64,000 nt of DNA from Malurus cyaneus samueli (Eukaryota > Chordata > Aves > Passeriformes > Maluridae). The position numbers and the translations under genes are program-made. Under the pieces are notes generated by a model. The model made no database searches and was not told the DNA's origin. It worked only from the letters and a program-made list of their open reading frames with translations. Positions within the stretch are counted from its first letter, which is position 1, and each line of letters opens with the position of its first letter. Shown here in pieces: positions 22,004 through 35,520 of the stretch. The DNA is taken from the NCBI GenBank assembly GCA_009741485.1, contig CM019238.1:16609950-16673949 (forward strand), written 5' to 3'.

Positions 22004-25000
22004 TGCAATGATGGGAGTTTCTCATGCCCTGTGTCCCAAGGCTGCAGCACTGCAGGACACCCTCCCACTCATTTCCAGGCCTCCTCACTTCAGCAGCCTC
22101 AGACAAACTGCAAATGCAGTTCAACAGCTGAGCTGAGCCATCCATCACTCACAAACGAGATTCGGAGCGGTCCTGGTGAATGCACAGAAGGCAATTAGAT
22201 GCCACTGTTTGTAAAATAATATTGGTGGGAATTCTTTTCCCTCATCTGATTTATTTCTGTCAATCTGCAGTTTAGATTCTGTGTCATGATTAACTCCTTT
22301 GTCCTGAGATGCTGTATAAATGTAACTCTGGCATTATTAAATGCCTCTGAAAGCAATTCTGAACCTCACAATTGCTGAGGAAATTGATTAAAGGGAGTCA
22401 GCTAGCACTGCTAATTTGCAACTGGTTATTTTTAATGACAGACTGATAAAATGAAATGCTAAACTTGAGAATAAAACTCGCTTTGTGTAATATGTTAACT
22501 TGCACAGAACACATTTGCATAAACATTTGCAGGATAAAATGAGTCCTTGGGCAGTTCAGGCTATTCAGGCTGCTTTGGAAGAGATGCTCGACAAAAACAC
22601 AGTGACTGCACCACCAAATTCCAGTGGCAAAAGTATCCATCAAAATCATCATCTCTTCAACTCTTTGACAGGTTTTACAGAATAAGGTTTTGGCTCGTGC
22701 TCTTTTTCAATACCAGTTTTAAAACTCCTCTGGGGGGAGTTCAAAGAGCCAATAAATGTGGGATTCAAGAACAGAAGAAGAGAGCAGATGTGGACACAAG
22801 AAATTCAACCCAGTATCAAGGTATGTAGAAGTATTTCCAAGAACTATTTCTAAATATTGAATACATGGTATAGATTTATGGTGTTGTACGTTTGTATTGT
22901 AGGAATTTATGGTTTCCATGTGCATTCTTTCATGAATACCAGGCTGATATTAAACAGAAAACTTTCATCAGACAGGTTTGACTAAATAGCACATTGCCCT
23001 TTTCCTCCAAAGAGAGAGACAGAAAAGTGTTTGAAGCAATCAAAAGATAAAAATCTGCATTGATTGCTCTCAGGAAAGCAGGGTAAAATTGAATGCCTAT
23101 GTCCTTACAAACACATTGGAGAGATTTCTAAAACTCACTGTAAAGCAAGTTTAAGGCAGAGAGAAAAAGAAAACTCTTGTTTGCAGGGAGAATTTTGTAT
23201 ACTCATTCCATTGAAACGGCATTAAGTAAAAGTTTAAGTGACCATTTTTAAAACATATTATTTTGAATATTACAGTAGTAGAGATGTATTTAATGCAAAC
23301 ACTGCAAATTAATCAGGTTTACTGACAATCAATGCATCAGAAGCATTTTCAGAGCCCTGAAAACTGATTGCCTCATTTTAAAACCTCCATAAATTAATTT
23401 ACCACAGCTCAACAAAAGGTGAAATTCAGTTTTGTAGCCATTTAGGAGTTTCCCAAACAAGCACCTTTGACAGAGTTTAGAGTGTTTATAGGGGACAAAA
23501 GCCCAACTCTCAAATAGCACTTTGAGGATGGGACACAGCAGTGACACTTCTGCATTCAGGGCAGACTCCAGGGCTTGAAAGGGATGTCTGAGTGACAATA
23601 AACACGATTCAAGTGGAATTTCTTTCCTGTTGCCAGACTTGACACCTGAATGCTTGATGAACTTCACACAAGGATCTATTCCCAGCTAACAGGGCAGAGA
23701 GACTGGAGTCCAAAAGTAAGAAGTTTTGAATTTAGGAGCTTCAGCACCGACCACAATTCTACAAAAAGTAGAGCTCTGTCACTTTAGGACAGAGAAATCC
23801 TCTTCCTTGTAAATGAGAGGGGGAAAGACCCACTCCCTTTTCCTATGGAGAACAAAAGCCAATGCCCCATTTAATCAAAAGACATTTTGGAGCACAAAAT
23901 CACCATCAGCTTTTGAGATTCTTCTGATACCTGTCACTGAAACACCCCTGATCCCATGTGTGAACTTCCTTTTGGTTCCAAATATCCTCACAAAACCTTA
24001 CTGCTTACATCAACCACCTCATAACCATGCAAATCCCATTTTTTTTTTCCTGTACCATGCCTCACCACAGCCATTCCTCTCAACACATTTTGGACTTGAT
24101 TCTTAAGATTTATAATATCTTCTATAACTCTTACAATTCTTAAAAAAAATAACATATTTTATACTTAAAATATATTTCCTGCTTCAGATATGGATGGGCT
24201 TTGTGAAGAAGTTACATGTACTAATGAAACATTTCCACAATGAACTAATAAACAAGAAATTTGCAGCCCTTGTCAAATAGTTTGCTCCTGGCTATCTTCA
24301 GCCTTGTAACATTTGCACATTAATTTTGGGCAGCAGGAATTATCCAGCCTGGGGCATTTTGAACATGTCTGGAAATAAATAATTAATGCATTGGACACTA
24401 TTAATTAGCAAAACTCCGATCTGGCTACTGTTACAGAGCCTGGAAAGTTTTTCTAAACTTGTCAGGCTGTTAATAATAAATAGGGTGGAAATGGCCAATT
24501 AACATACTTAAATAACAACCTCTATAAACAGTGCAAAATACCACTTTTTCTGTCCTTTTGATAGAGAAATAAAAACCACCAAATCTGTTACTTTAGTCCT
24601 GATATTTCACTAACAGAAATGTGGATTTACACTTCTAGGTGAGATAGACTTGTGGAACCAAGCACAATATCTATCACCACTTTTTTTTCAGATATTGGAA
24701 ATACACGTCTTTATACTTTTTGTATCAAAAACAAAATTAAAAATAACATGTGAAGGTGAAAATCTATCACCATATTTACTCATCCCTGCGATTTTGGAAA
24801 TCACAGATCTATAGTAATACAGGTCATATTACAAAGTACGCCTTCTCTAAGGTGTTAAGAAAGAAAAGTAATTTATTTCCCAGTCTCAACTTTTTCTAAT
24901 AAATACTTACTTTTGTTGAAGTACTGGAAATAATGAAATAAAGCCAGGATGATGGCTGGGAGGAGCCAGCATGGATTTCTGAAGCAGAATGACCCCACGT

Positions 25001-25797
25001 GAGTCCCACATGAGGAGAGGAGCTCTGTGGATGATGGCACAGCAGTGCTGATGTATTTTGGGGATTCCAGGGCTGTCTGTCCAAGATCCTCATGGACAAA
25101 CTGCCAAGAGGAGCAGGTTTGAAACTGGCTGAGGTGCTGGGCTCCAAGGTTTGTGGTGACATTCCAGATGGAGGCCTTGCTATGGAATTGATGGGAAATA
25201 ACCACAGGAGTGTGTGTCTACAGAAAAAAAGGGGAGAGGAAAATACAAAATCAGGCAGCAGCACTGCTGCTTTGCTTCCCTCTCTCATAGGAGCTAATAC
25301 AGAGGGAAAAGAGAAAATTATACAAAATTGCCTGCTCTAGCATTTGAGAGTTATCAATATTCTCCTGGAGGTGACCAAGGCACTGACAGAGCTCACACAC
25401 AACTCTGGTACAGCATAAAGCACCACTTGACAGCCAACAAAAACAGCAGTACCCTGAGCTATCATATTGTTGCACTAGCAGTTCATTTATTCATGAACTG
25501 CAGAGGAAAATAAGCACGTGGAATGCGTATAAATTCTCAGTTCAAAAGTTACTGCCATCAAGGGAGAGCCCTAAGTTATGCACTACCTTTATAAAAAGTT
25601 TGTGGTTTGTTTCTGTTTCCCCAGGAATGCTGCAGTGCATCTAATGAGCACACCCCTCAGCCTGGCTCTCGTGGAACAAAGCTTCCCTCTGTTGCTTGGG
25701 GCTCACACTCAGCTGCCATGTGCACCAGAAACAAAACTGGCCTGAAAGTTTGGAAAGAAGTACATCTGATTTACTCCCTCCTTTTTCTATTTTTTTT
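22004..25797. other. No gene seen
   Basis: AT-rich non-coding sequence with no recognised repeat. A minus-strand frame at 24,873-25,205 ends near a donor-like AAAAGTAAGTA at about 24,906, without a convincing acceptor or family match. The T-rich end runs into the assembly gap. Confidence 0.55.
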
Positions 25798-25807
25798 NNN
25801 NNNNNNN
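25798..25807. other. Assembly gap (10 N)
   Basis: Ten consecutive undetermined bases follow a T run. The true length is unknown. Single Ns elsewhere (37,603; 53,945; 61,447) show that this assembly carries joins or uncalled bases, which matters when judging the duplications. Confidence 0.99.
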
Positions 25808-28436
25808 ATACCAAGAGTCCATCTTCTCCTTCATCTGTGTCCGCATTAGCTGGTCTTGCCTACACTTGGCCATGCAATAAAACCCCTTTGTACAACACTA
25901 AAGAACACAGATTTAAAATAAAACCAGATTTTTAGGCATAATCAGATAATTAATTCTGTCCCAATGGGTAACACAGTCCTGAGAGCATTTATGTTTCCTT
26001 TACACCACTGACAACCCTTGAAAAGTGTGAAATTCTTGACTGGCTTACGAAAGAACAAAATAACCTGAGGCTGACATGGAGCTGTCGTGAATAATGTAGA
26101 GTAAATTATATTCCTTACCTGAGCTGGACAGATGCAATTTGCTGTTTCATTGTAAAATTCAGAGCAACCGATTAATTAATTTAAAATATCTATTATACAC
26201 ATACTTTATCATTTTTCTTATTCTTCCATTTAGGTACCACAACCTGTTAATTTTTAACACAGGTCCTTAAGTCAGTTCTTGAGAAAGAGAACCAAAATAA
26301 ACTTAAACATAAAGAATATCCCTCCTTTCTCCTTACATTAAAATCAACCTGTTTAAAGTCTAAAATATCTTGATGCTTTTTTTTTTTTTGAATGTTACTT
26401 GTCACCACAATCATCAAACATCATGAACAGAACCAGATAAAAGGAACATTATTGAGCGGATTCTCTGTTCTTGACAAATAAACCCACCTTGTTCAAGTAA
26501 TTCAGCACAGAAAAAAAGACATTTTTGCATTCAACACCATAAAGTCTTACCAGAAAAACAGAGGGGACAAATACTCAGAATAAAGTTTAGCTAATGGAAA
26601 ACTTAATAGTCTAAAGCATAGATTTATACCAAACACCTGTAAAATTACAGAATCATGCACTGCTGAAATATAAAAAAAAATTTGCTTACGATAAAAACAT
26701 TTGGAGATAGATTTTTTGTGGTACAGCTGAGCTTTTTTTTCTGAACAAATTCAAAAAGCTTCAGCACAAATGGTCTCATTTGCTAAATATATCAGATAAA
26801 TAAAATAAATGGAATCTACCCTCTTACCTTTAAAAAACTTCTTAGAGTCAGTAACTAAGAACCCACACTCCTTCAAGCTGTTACCCAGTTTTTACAGAAT
26901 TAAAAGATACATTCAGAATCCTTAATATGATAATGCATTAATAGAATGGAGCATTGTGCCTCAATACCACCACAGGACGACTTAAAAATGCAAAACAAAA
27001 TCCAATCTAATTTGTTAAATCCCATTTAGTCAGGTTTGCAAACTCTTTTCTGCCAGCATCAGCTGTTCTGGGTGCCAGTGAGTATTGCTGGGACTGTGAG
27101 GAGAGGTGAAGCCTCTGCACATCTGCAAATAACAGAGCTCTTACTGCAAATATCTGCTTAAGTAACTGCTGGATAGAAGAAATCCTAATAAACTGAACAC
27201 GATTCAAAGACTGCAATCCTCTAATTCCTCAAAATTTTCCAAAATTTCCATCAGCACAGGTTTCTCACATTAATGTGATCGGTTCCTTTCCTCGAACTGT
27301 TTAGAAAACCATAAAAGCAGTAAATGAGCTCTGTGAGCAGGCAATAGAAGTTGGGAATTTTCTACTTAGGGCAGAAGATGGAGGAGTGCCTGGAAAACAC
27401 CAATCCTGATGTTTCTAACAGTGCAGAATACCAATTTAAAGTGAATTTTCCCAGGTCTGTTTAAAATCATAATGGGTCACTTTAGTTTACTCTGATGATT
27501 TCTTCAGTCACAAAGCTGCTTAAGAATTCCATGGCTCCAAGCTGCAGCTCGGTGCTTTTTATGGTTATGGCTGATAACTGAATTGATTGGGTTAAAACGT
27601 GTTGGATTTGTCTCAGAAGTCTTAAAAAAAACGACCATTTCTCACTTGGATAGTTCAGAATAGTTCCACTGACATCTAGATCAGCAGAACCAGCGATGAA
27701 AACATCTCCTGGAGCAGCTTCTCACTCAGCAGAACCCGCAGGAGCTCTGAGGAACTCACTGTGGAGCCTCGCAGAGAAATGGGGAACTACTCCAGCACCG
27801 TTATTTCTTTTTTTAAACTCTTTATGAACTCATTTCAGCTGCTCCACTCTGTGCAGAGGGACCATGGCAAGGTCTCCAGGGTGTCACATGTGAGGGATGA
27901 GCAGCCTGGGGCAGGAGGTGCCAAAGGACAGCTGGTGATGGGACACAGAGGAGATGGCAGGACCTGCTGGGGTCACCGGGGCACTCCCACCGCTCCCAGA
28001 TCCTCCTGCACCGCTGATCTCTCCAGGAAGAATTTCAGCTTTTTGCCAGAAAAAAAATAACAATTCAGAAGGGGAAAAAAAAAAAGTGACAAGTATTGGA
28101 GTTGACAGAGGAGGAGCTGGAGAAGTGCCTGGACTGCAGGGCGAGGGAGAGGATCCCAGCAGGAAGCAGCAAGCTGCTGCATGAACGCGGGTGTCAGGAA
28201 ACGTCACGCTTCCAGACCTGGGTTAAAATTGCTGTTTGAACAATTCATTATTGCAGGCACACGAGCACTCCCAGGGAAATGAAACAAAAGCAGGGAACTT
28301 CATTTGAATAGAGGCTGGGAAGAGCTGCCAGGAGGAGCAAGGTCAGCAGCAATTCCCTTGATCATACCCCTCAGAGCTGTAAAGTACACGCCGCTTTTAT
28401 CTTTTAACAGTTGGACTGATTAATATGACGAGCTCA
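25808..28436. other. No gene seen; left flank of the duplicated region
   Basis: AT-rich to mixed non-coding sequence with a T run at about 26,379-26,390 and an A run at about 28,073-28,085. No coding or mobile-element signal. It is single-copy by eye within this window up to 28,436, where inverted-repeat arm A begins. Confidence 0.55.
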
Positions 28437-30100
28437 AATTGCCAGCCTCCACGGGCTGAAGAGGAGCACAGAGATGTGAACATGTGTTGAAAATTAAAAG
28501 GTGGTAAGGAACGAGCGGGCCATTCCCCCAAAGTCTGCAGAAAGCACAACTCGCAGCAGCCAAATTCGGAATTGTGGCTCCCAGACTCATTTCAGGGCTG
28601 CCAACGCTGTGCCAGACATGAAGACAACCTCCCTGGCACTGGTGTACCTCGTTTGCAGCAATACCCTTGGGCTGATGAAAGATGAGAGAGAAGAAATTCC
28701 ATCTTCAGTCACAACATCACACCATCACCACCACTCTCTAAACAACCAAAAAAAAAATTGAGAGAGCTGATGGCTGGCACGCCGAGATAACTCAACCATT
28801 GGCTTCTTCTCCTTCAATTTTCACAGCATAACCTAAAATACCTCGGTTTAATACTGGTTCTTGTCAGGAATGCTGCTGAGAGCTCAGAACTTTTTTTTTT
28901 ATAAAATAGATTTACTGAGAGGCTGGGAACAAATCCATTTAGATGAATTGTAAAATGAGGGCTTAGCATTCAGTGACACAAAATGACAGGCGCACGCTGA
29001 AATGAATTAACCCCACTGGCTTGGATGTAACACCCCGTGTCTTTAAATGTATCATTCCTCCATTTCTCAAACTATTTAAAAAGAAAAACTCCTAAAATGT
29101 CATGAAAGTAAAGGGAAGGGGCTGAAAGTAGAATTGAGCTCCTCATTCTGGTTTTGATTTCTTAGTGATCTTAGCAAATCACTAACTCATTCTTCACTTT
29201 CTGCCTCATAAAACTGAGGAAAAAACTTGATATATACCTGACACTTTTAATATGAAAAGCACTTTAGAGAAGCTTTTTGACACAGGATGAAAGATTGTAC
29301 TTTGCCATACAGAATAGCTGTATTACCTGACATACTCATTATACACTGTCAGAGCGCAACAACTCTCAGAATATTTTCCTCTTATTATTCCCCACTATTT
29401 GACTGCGTTCCGTAATTACAGATGGAATTCTGCAGATTGCTTTAGTGACTTAGGAGAGTAATTCCCTCAGAAATCCAGATAAACCTGCTTCTCAATTGCT
29501 CAGAAATGTTTTCAAGAGTTTTGCAGGTATTCGGGTAAAGGTTTTTGCAATGCAGCCTTCTCAGTCCGCAGAGCTGTGAAAAAAAAGAACCATTCCCGTT
29601 TTAAAATCCCTGGAATTTCTTAATGCTGTAAATAGAAAACAACCCAAATTAATTGCATTTCCTGTCACTAAACACCGCACGCATCTACACCAGCTACAAT
29701 TCCGCACAAACACAATTATTTGTTATTTCTGTGCTCGTGTTCCTGGCCACGACTCAGAGCCAATTTTGCTTCTCTCCTTTTGTTTCTGCTGCACAGGGGC
29801 ACGAAGCGATGCCCACATTGTGAGAGTTACACAATCACACATCAGCCCGGCTCCCCTGGCTCTGCTTCCTGAGCCTGGAACTCCTCTGGCAGATCACAAT
29901 GATTTCTGGCACATTTCAGACTTTTTCTCCTTCAGCAGAAACCGCCCTGCCTGCTTCAGGAACAACCAGAAAGCACCAACCACACATTTCTGTGAGTACT
30001 GATTTAGAAACAATCAGAAAAAATCAACCACAGATTTCTGTGACTATCTGCTTTAGGAGCAATCAGAAAACACCAGCCACACATTTCTGTGACTCCCTGC
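28437..30100 (+). repeat. Palindrome 1, left arm (block A)
   Basis: About 1.66 kb that reappears as its reverse complement at 30,315-31,951. The outer boundary is AATTGCCAGCCTCCACGGG, mirrored by GGCTGGCAATT ending at 31,951. The inner boundary lies in the 49-bp minisatellite at about 30,100. Matching landmarks include CATTCCCCCAAAGTCTGCAG near 28,520 (complement near 31,850). The arms differ by scattered substitutions and small indels, so they are not one read folded back exactly. No gene is recognisable in block A. Confidence 0.95.
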
Positions 30101-30463
30101 TGTTCTGCTTGTTCCTAAAGCAGGGAGTCACACAAATGTGTGGTTGGTGCTTTCTGATTGTTCCTAAAGCACGGAGTCACAGAAACGTGTAGCTCGTGTT
30201 TTCTGATTGTTCCTAAAGTAGATAGCCACAGAAATGTGAGGTTGGTGCTCTCTGATTGTTCCTAAAGCAGGGAGTCAAGAAATGTGTGGTTGGTGCTTTC
30301 TGGTTGTTCCTGAAGCAGGGAGTCACAGAATGTGTGGCTGGTGTTTTCTGATTGCTCCTAAAGCAGATAGTCACAGAAATCTGTGGTTGATTTTTTCTGA
30401 TTGTTTCTAAATCAGTACTCACAGAAATGTGTGGTTGGTGCTTTCTGGTTGTTCCTGAAGCAG
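29951..30463. repeat. 49-bp minisatellite array 1, with orientation switch
   Basis: About ten units of a 49-bp repeat containing AGCACCAACCACACATTTC and CTGTGACTATCTGCTTTAGG. Units up to about 30,100 are in this orientation. From about 30,101 to 30,463 they are reversed. The switch forms the hinge of palindrome 1. Single units carry private variants, for example ACGTGTAGCTCGTG and GTAGATAGCCAC, which allow the two arrays in the window to be aligned unit by unit. Confidence 0.94.
30101..30314 (-). repeat. Shared minisatellite core, copy 1 (spacer of palindrome 1)
   Basis: These 214 bases separate the arms of palindrome 1. They hold about four reversed 49-bp units with a distinctive order of variants. 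The block from CTGCTTGTTCCTAAAGCAGG to about GGTTGTTCCT is nearly identical, in the same orientation and unit order, to the spacer of palindrome 2 at 36,814-37,022. I noticed three small differences: one deleted T, a change in a GTCA-AGAAAT stretch, and one G/A change. Confidence 0.9.
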
Positions 30464-31951
30464 GCAGGGCGGTTTCTGCTGAAGGAGAAAAAGTCAATGA
30501 AATGTGCCAGAAATCATTGTGATCTGCCAGAGGAGTTCCAGGCTCAGGAAGCAGAGCCAGGGAGCGGGCTGATGTGTGATTGTGAACTCTCACAATGTGG
30601 GCATCGCTTCGTGCCCCTGTGCAGCAGAAACAAAAGGAGAGAAGCAAAATTGGCTCTGAGTCGTGGCCAGGAACACGAGCACAGAAATAACAAATAATTG
30701 TGTTTGTGCGGAATTGTAGCTGGTGTAGATGCGTGCGGTGTTTAGTGACAGGAAATGCAATTAATTTGGGTGTTTTTCTATTTACAGCATTAAGAAATTC
30801 CAGGGATTTTAAAACGGGAATGGTTCTTTTTTTTCACAGCTCTGCGGACTGAGAAGGCTGCATTGCAAAACCTTTACCCGAATACCTGCAAAACTCTTGA
30901 AAACATTTCTGAGCAATTGGAAGCAGGTTTATCTGGATTTCTGAGGGAATTACTCTCCTAAGTCACTAAAGCAATCTGCAGAATTCCATCTGTAATTACG
31001 GAACGCAGTCAAATAGTGGGGAATAATAAGAGGAAAATATTCTGAGAGTTGTTGCGCTCTGACAGTGTATAATGAGCATGTCAGGTAATACAGCTATTCT
31101 GTATAGCAAAGTACAATCTTTCATCCTGTGTCAAAAAGCTTCTCTAAAGTGCTTTTCATATTAAAAGTGTCAGGTATATATCAAGTTTTTTCCTCAGTTT
31201 TATGAGGCAGAGAGATGAGTTAGTGATTTGCTAAGATCACTAAGAAATCAAAACCAGAATGAGGAGCTCAATTCTACTTTCAGCCCCTTCCCTTTACTTT
31301 CATGACATTTTAGGATTTTTCTTTTTAAATAGTTGGAATGGAGGATAGTACAATTTAAGACACGGGGTGTTACATCCAAGCCAGTGGGGTTAATTATCAT
31401 TCAGCGTGCACCTGTCATTTGTGTCACTGAATGCTAAGCCTCATATTACAATTCATCTAAATGGATTTGTTCCAGCCTCTCAGTAAATCTATTTTATAAA
31501 AAAAAAGTTCTGAGCTCTCAGCAGCATTCCTGACAAGAACCAGTATAAACAGGTTTTTAGGTTGCTGTGAAAATTGAAGGAGAAGAAGCCAATGGTTGAG
31601 TTATCTCGGCGTGCCAGCCATCAGCTCTCTCAATTTTTTTTTGTTTGTTTAGAGAGTGGTGGTGATGGTGTGATGTTGTGACTGAGAATGGAATTCCTTC
31701 TCTCTCATCTTTCATCAGCCCAAGGGTATTGCTGCAAACGAGGTAACCAGTGCCAGGGAGGTTGTCTTCATGTCTGGCACAGCGTTGGCAGCCCTGAAAT
31801 GAGTCTGGGAGCCACAATTCCGAATTTGGCTGCTGCAAGTTGTGCTTTCTGCAGACTTTGGGGAATGGCCCGCTCGTTCCTTACCACCTTTTAATTTTCA
31901 ACACATGTTCACATCTCTGTGCTCCTCTCAGCCCGTGGGAGGCTGGCAATT
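30315..31951 (-). repeat. Palindrome 1, right arm (block A inverted)
   Basis: Reverse complement of block A. It joins block B directly at 31,951. In the left arm the equivalent position continues into different sequence (GAGCTCAAATT), so 31,951 is a breakpoint with a few shared bases at most. Differences from the left arm include a changed base in the GCAGCAGCC region and an altered stretch near 31,545-31,565. Confidence 0.95.
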
Positions 31952-33036
31952 GCAGAGAGCCACACTGGGTGCCAGCTCAGCATTATTTGTTAACATATGT
32001 ACTTTAAATCCTTCAATGCCCCTTGAGCATAGAATGTATATCTCACATCCATATGGCCATATGGAGACACTGCACTCATTTAAATAACAAGTGCACAGGA
32101 AAATGATCTTGGCCCCAGAGTGCGTGTTGTTTATAACAGGGAGCTACTCTTACTTCCTAAATTAAACATTTTTTTTTTTTTTTTTTCCTGCAGAACCTTA
32201 AGGCTGAATTATTAACCAATGGAAATTTTGAGACAAGATGAACTCTTGCCATAATATAGCAGACACTGGTCTTAATTCAACTCTGTGTACTCTGTAGCAC
32301 AGCCAAATGGATTTTAAAAAGTCAATATTTCCTCTGTCACTTTTTTCTATTTTGACTATATATCAAGCTTTACTGTGCATCTCTACAGCCTTCAGAAAAC
32401 TTTCTCTTTTGGGTTTTCAGTTTATTTTGATAATCATTAAGTGTTTTTTGAATGCATGGAAAAAACATAAACACTTGGTTTAGGTGCTCTGCATTGTGAA
32501 GAAAATCAGAAACCATTTTGGCTTGAGGAGTTGAAGAAATAGACACAGAACCATGAATTTTCTAAGAATGTTCAACAGCAATTTGTGTATTTTGGCTCCA
32601 ATTTCTGTGAAAGCCAATGGAAGAGAAGCAGGGTTTTCTCCCACCCCTCTAGACATGAGCATGGCACAGTGTGAGAGCCAGGAGGAGGAGAGGGGCAGAG
32701 CCTGGCACGGTTCAGAACTCAGGCCCTGTTTTTGATGAAATCCCCTCGGTTTGGCAGCGTGGAAGGAGCAGATGGGCGGTGGGCTCGCAGTCTGGGCTGG
32801 CTGCCACCCTGGGCACACACAGCCCCTTGTCTGGGCTGTCTGGGCAGCATTTCCCGACACACACAGGAGGGTTTTCAGCACTGGTGTCAGTCCTTGAGCT
32901 CGCTGGAACCATTCCCAAAGGAGCTCCCTGCCCCTGAGAACTCGCTCTGAGTGGAGTGGCATCGTCCTGCATGGTAGTGGCTGCTCAGAAAGGCAGGGCA
33001 GATAGTCACAGAAATGCTGTGGTTGGTGCTTTTCTG
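31951..33036 (+). repeat. Block B, copy 1 (direct)
   Basis: About 1.05 kb beginning TGCAGAGAGCCACACTGGGT, followed by a partial minisatellite unit at 33,000-33,036 that abuts block C. Copy 2 is at 35,521-36,572 and an inverted copy at 37,266-38,314. Copies 1 and 2 lie about 3.57 kb apart, the length of C plus B, as expected for tandem duplication of C-B with the first copy truncated. The reverse strand holds a 160-codon open frame at 32,480-32,962 with no recognised family. I do not annotate it as a gene. Confidence 0.95.
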
Positions 33037-35520
33037 ATCTCTTGATTCATTTCTCGCACAAGCTTCAATGTAGGAAAAGGAAATAATTTCAGGTGTTTTG
33101 GAGATTATCCTTACATTCCAAGAGCACATTTGATCTGTCTCAGCCATGCGGAATGTTTGGAGACCATTTCTCTAAGGGCTTGGAAAAAAGCACAGAGGAG
33201 AGAGACAAATTGAAAGTCATGTGTGTTTTATTGTGATGCGGGATTTTTTAGATTATATATGACTGAAGGCTGAATTCTTGCTTCTTGAGAGTTGCTTTAA
33301 CTTTGTTTTTGGCCTTTTTTCCTCTGAAGGAAACTGTGTAGAGGTTTTTAATTGGTTTTGTTAGGCTGAAGTTTTGGTCATTGCTGCTGCCTCTCTTGTT
33401 TTCCCTTCTATTCTGTTCAGGATGTAATCTTGTCCTCTGATCATGCTGGAATATTTTGGGAATTCACAGGATTATCACCAGGGCTACTGCTATCAGGCAG
33501 AACACATGCACATTTATTATCTCACCCAACAGGTTTTCATTTTCTGTGCCCATTGAGTCAGCACAGAGGGAGGACGTGCTGCCATTGCTGCTGGCAGAAC
33601 TCGATAATATTAGAAGGGTCTTTTCAGTCCTGCAGGAGCTCGTTCTGTCATGATAATTCAAATTGTGTCTTATTTCTGTCTCTTTCTTTCTCCCTTTGCC
33701 TTCCAGAATGGATGGTGTCCTGACCCGAGCTGCCTAAAAGATGGAGCCTATTAATGGTGACAAACTGATTCAATCAGTCAAATGAGTCTGGGGAGCTCTG
33801 AGACACAACACTTCAGCTTTCATGTTCTCCGCTTCCCCAGCAGTGAAAAGTGAAGCGATCAAGGTTTTCTTGAGGAGTTTTATCAGTGTGAGTGCACATA
33901 CCCTGCATGCAGCTGCTGCTCACAGATCAGCTCTCCTGAGCAGGGGCTGGCTGTGCCTGAGACATGGGATGGACACTGCTCCATCCAGGGACTGTGCCAT
34001 CCCAGATTCCTTCAAAAGGGTCATTCCCTCCTCCAATCTGTCTCTGGCAGTGCTTTGGAAATCTGGTGTACAGACATGGTTTAGGATTTTTAGCAGACGT
34101 TTCCTTCTGATGTGTTTATTGGAGATGATGTACTCAGTGACTGTAAGGAGAAAAAGGGTGTCTGTGATTTTGAACATCTCTGCACAAATGAATTTAAAAC
34201 TCTCGGTGTGACATGCAGTTCAGTCTGTTCAGTTCACTCTGTGGATGGTAAGGTGCTCTGTAACCTTTCATTGCATTAGCAATAATAATTCTGTTCTGTT
34301 TCAAAGGGGAAAAAGAGCATTAACTAGTCAGAGCGTCTTTTTGCAATCAGAAAGCAGCCTGTCTGCAATAAAGTTAGCTGGAGTTGTTTTGCAGTTTAGG
34401 ACAAAACCCAAAAGCAATAATTTCATAGTGTGGGAAAGGAAGAAGGTGAAGTTAACTCTGCCATGGGAATGAGGCACAGAGGTGGGGAGAAGGAATTCTG
34501 CTCACAGTGCAAGGACATTTGGCAACAAGCTGAGAATCTATTTTCTAATTAAGCAGAATACTTAAAGAATAAATAACAGATACTTCTTCTTCAGCACCTA
34601 TTTCTGATACCTTATCAATGCCAGCACTGTGACAGCAAGCCTTTATTAACCCTGCCTTCCTTGGGTTTAGAGGATCAACACCCAATTGTCTCCATTCAGG
34701 CACTCTCATTGCCATATCCCAATATGCCCTTGACCCTTCACCCTGGGCACTTCCACAAGGAGCCCTTGAAATGAAATGCAGGATTTTCAAGAGCTAATTT
34801 TTATCTGCTTTTCCCTATGCTGCAAGTACTTGTCTTGAATACAAGAGTGCTGCATGTGGGGAAGGCAGAAAACACAAAGTGTTCCCTTTGGGGTGTTTGG
34901 TTGGAATGTGTGAAAGTCCTGTGCCCACTGCAGTCAGGAGCGTGCAGGGAATGCATTGCCCTCCAGAACCCTCTGGTGGTAAGAATACCCTGATTTTTTT
35001 TTTTTTTTTTTTTTTTGTTTTGTTTTCCAGCTGTTCCTTCTCTGTTTATGCTTTTTTTTTTTTTTTTTTTTTTTTTTTTTCTTTCATGATAGCCTCATCA
35101 TAGGTCTTTAAATATGGGATGTTGTTTGCTAAGAAAGCACTCCATTATCCAGGAACATATGTTCATGACAAGTACAAGTCATGAACATTTGAATAGTCTC
35201 CATCTGGCATGAATTAACATAGTATCATAATAATGAGAAGTGTTATACGAGAAGATTGTCTGGGAATTCTAGATTTAACCAATATTTATAGTTTATATGG
35301 AGCTCGGTTTTGGTTTTGCTTTGAGGAGCACAGACAAAAGTATGATTTACCATTCCAGGAGTAGCTGCAAGCCATGGGATTGTTCCAGCAGTGTAATTCT
35401 TGAAGTAACTGGATTACTCAGGAAAGTCTCTGTGAAATCCCCACGTGCTTTTTAGCTCTTAGAAACACTTCTGAGGGAAGAAACAAATGGAAAAACAGAG
35501 CAGGTTCCTATTTGCTACAG
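33037..35520 (+). repeat. Palindrome 2, block C
   Basis: About 2.48 kb that reappears inverted at 38,315-40,856. It starts at ATCTCTTGATTCATTTCTC and runs into block B copy 2. No coding gene is recognised; frames of up to 129 codons have no family motif. It contains two long T runs, listed separately. Direct B copies flank C, so the layout superficially resembles LTR-internal-LTR, but there is no primer-binding site, polypurine tract or gag/pol coding. Confidence 0.94.
34994..35080. repeat. Paired long poly-T tracts
   Basis: T runs of 23 bases (34,994-35,016) and 29 bases (35,052-35,080) are separated by about 35 bases. The inverted copy of block C has matching A runs (38,757-38,782 and about 38,815-38,839) with different lengths. 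Lengths of such runs are unreliable in assemblies. Confidence 0.9.

Noticed and set aside
24873..25288. Minus-strand exon ending AAAAGTAAGTA
   Set aside because: The donor is plausible, but there is no usable acceptor, and two frames are open across the region.
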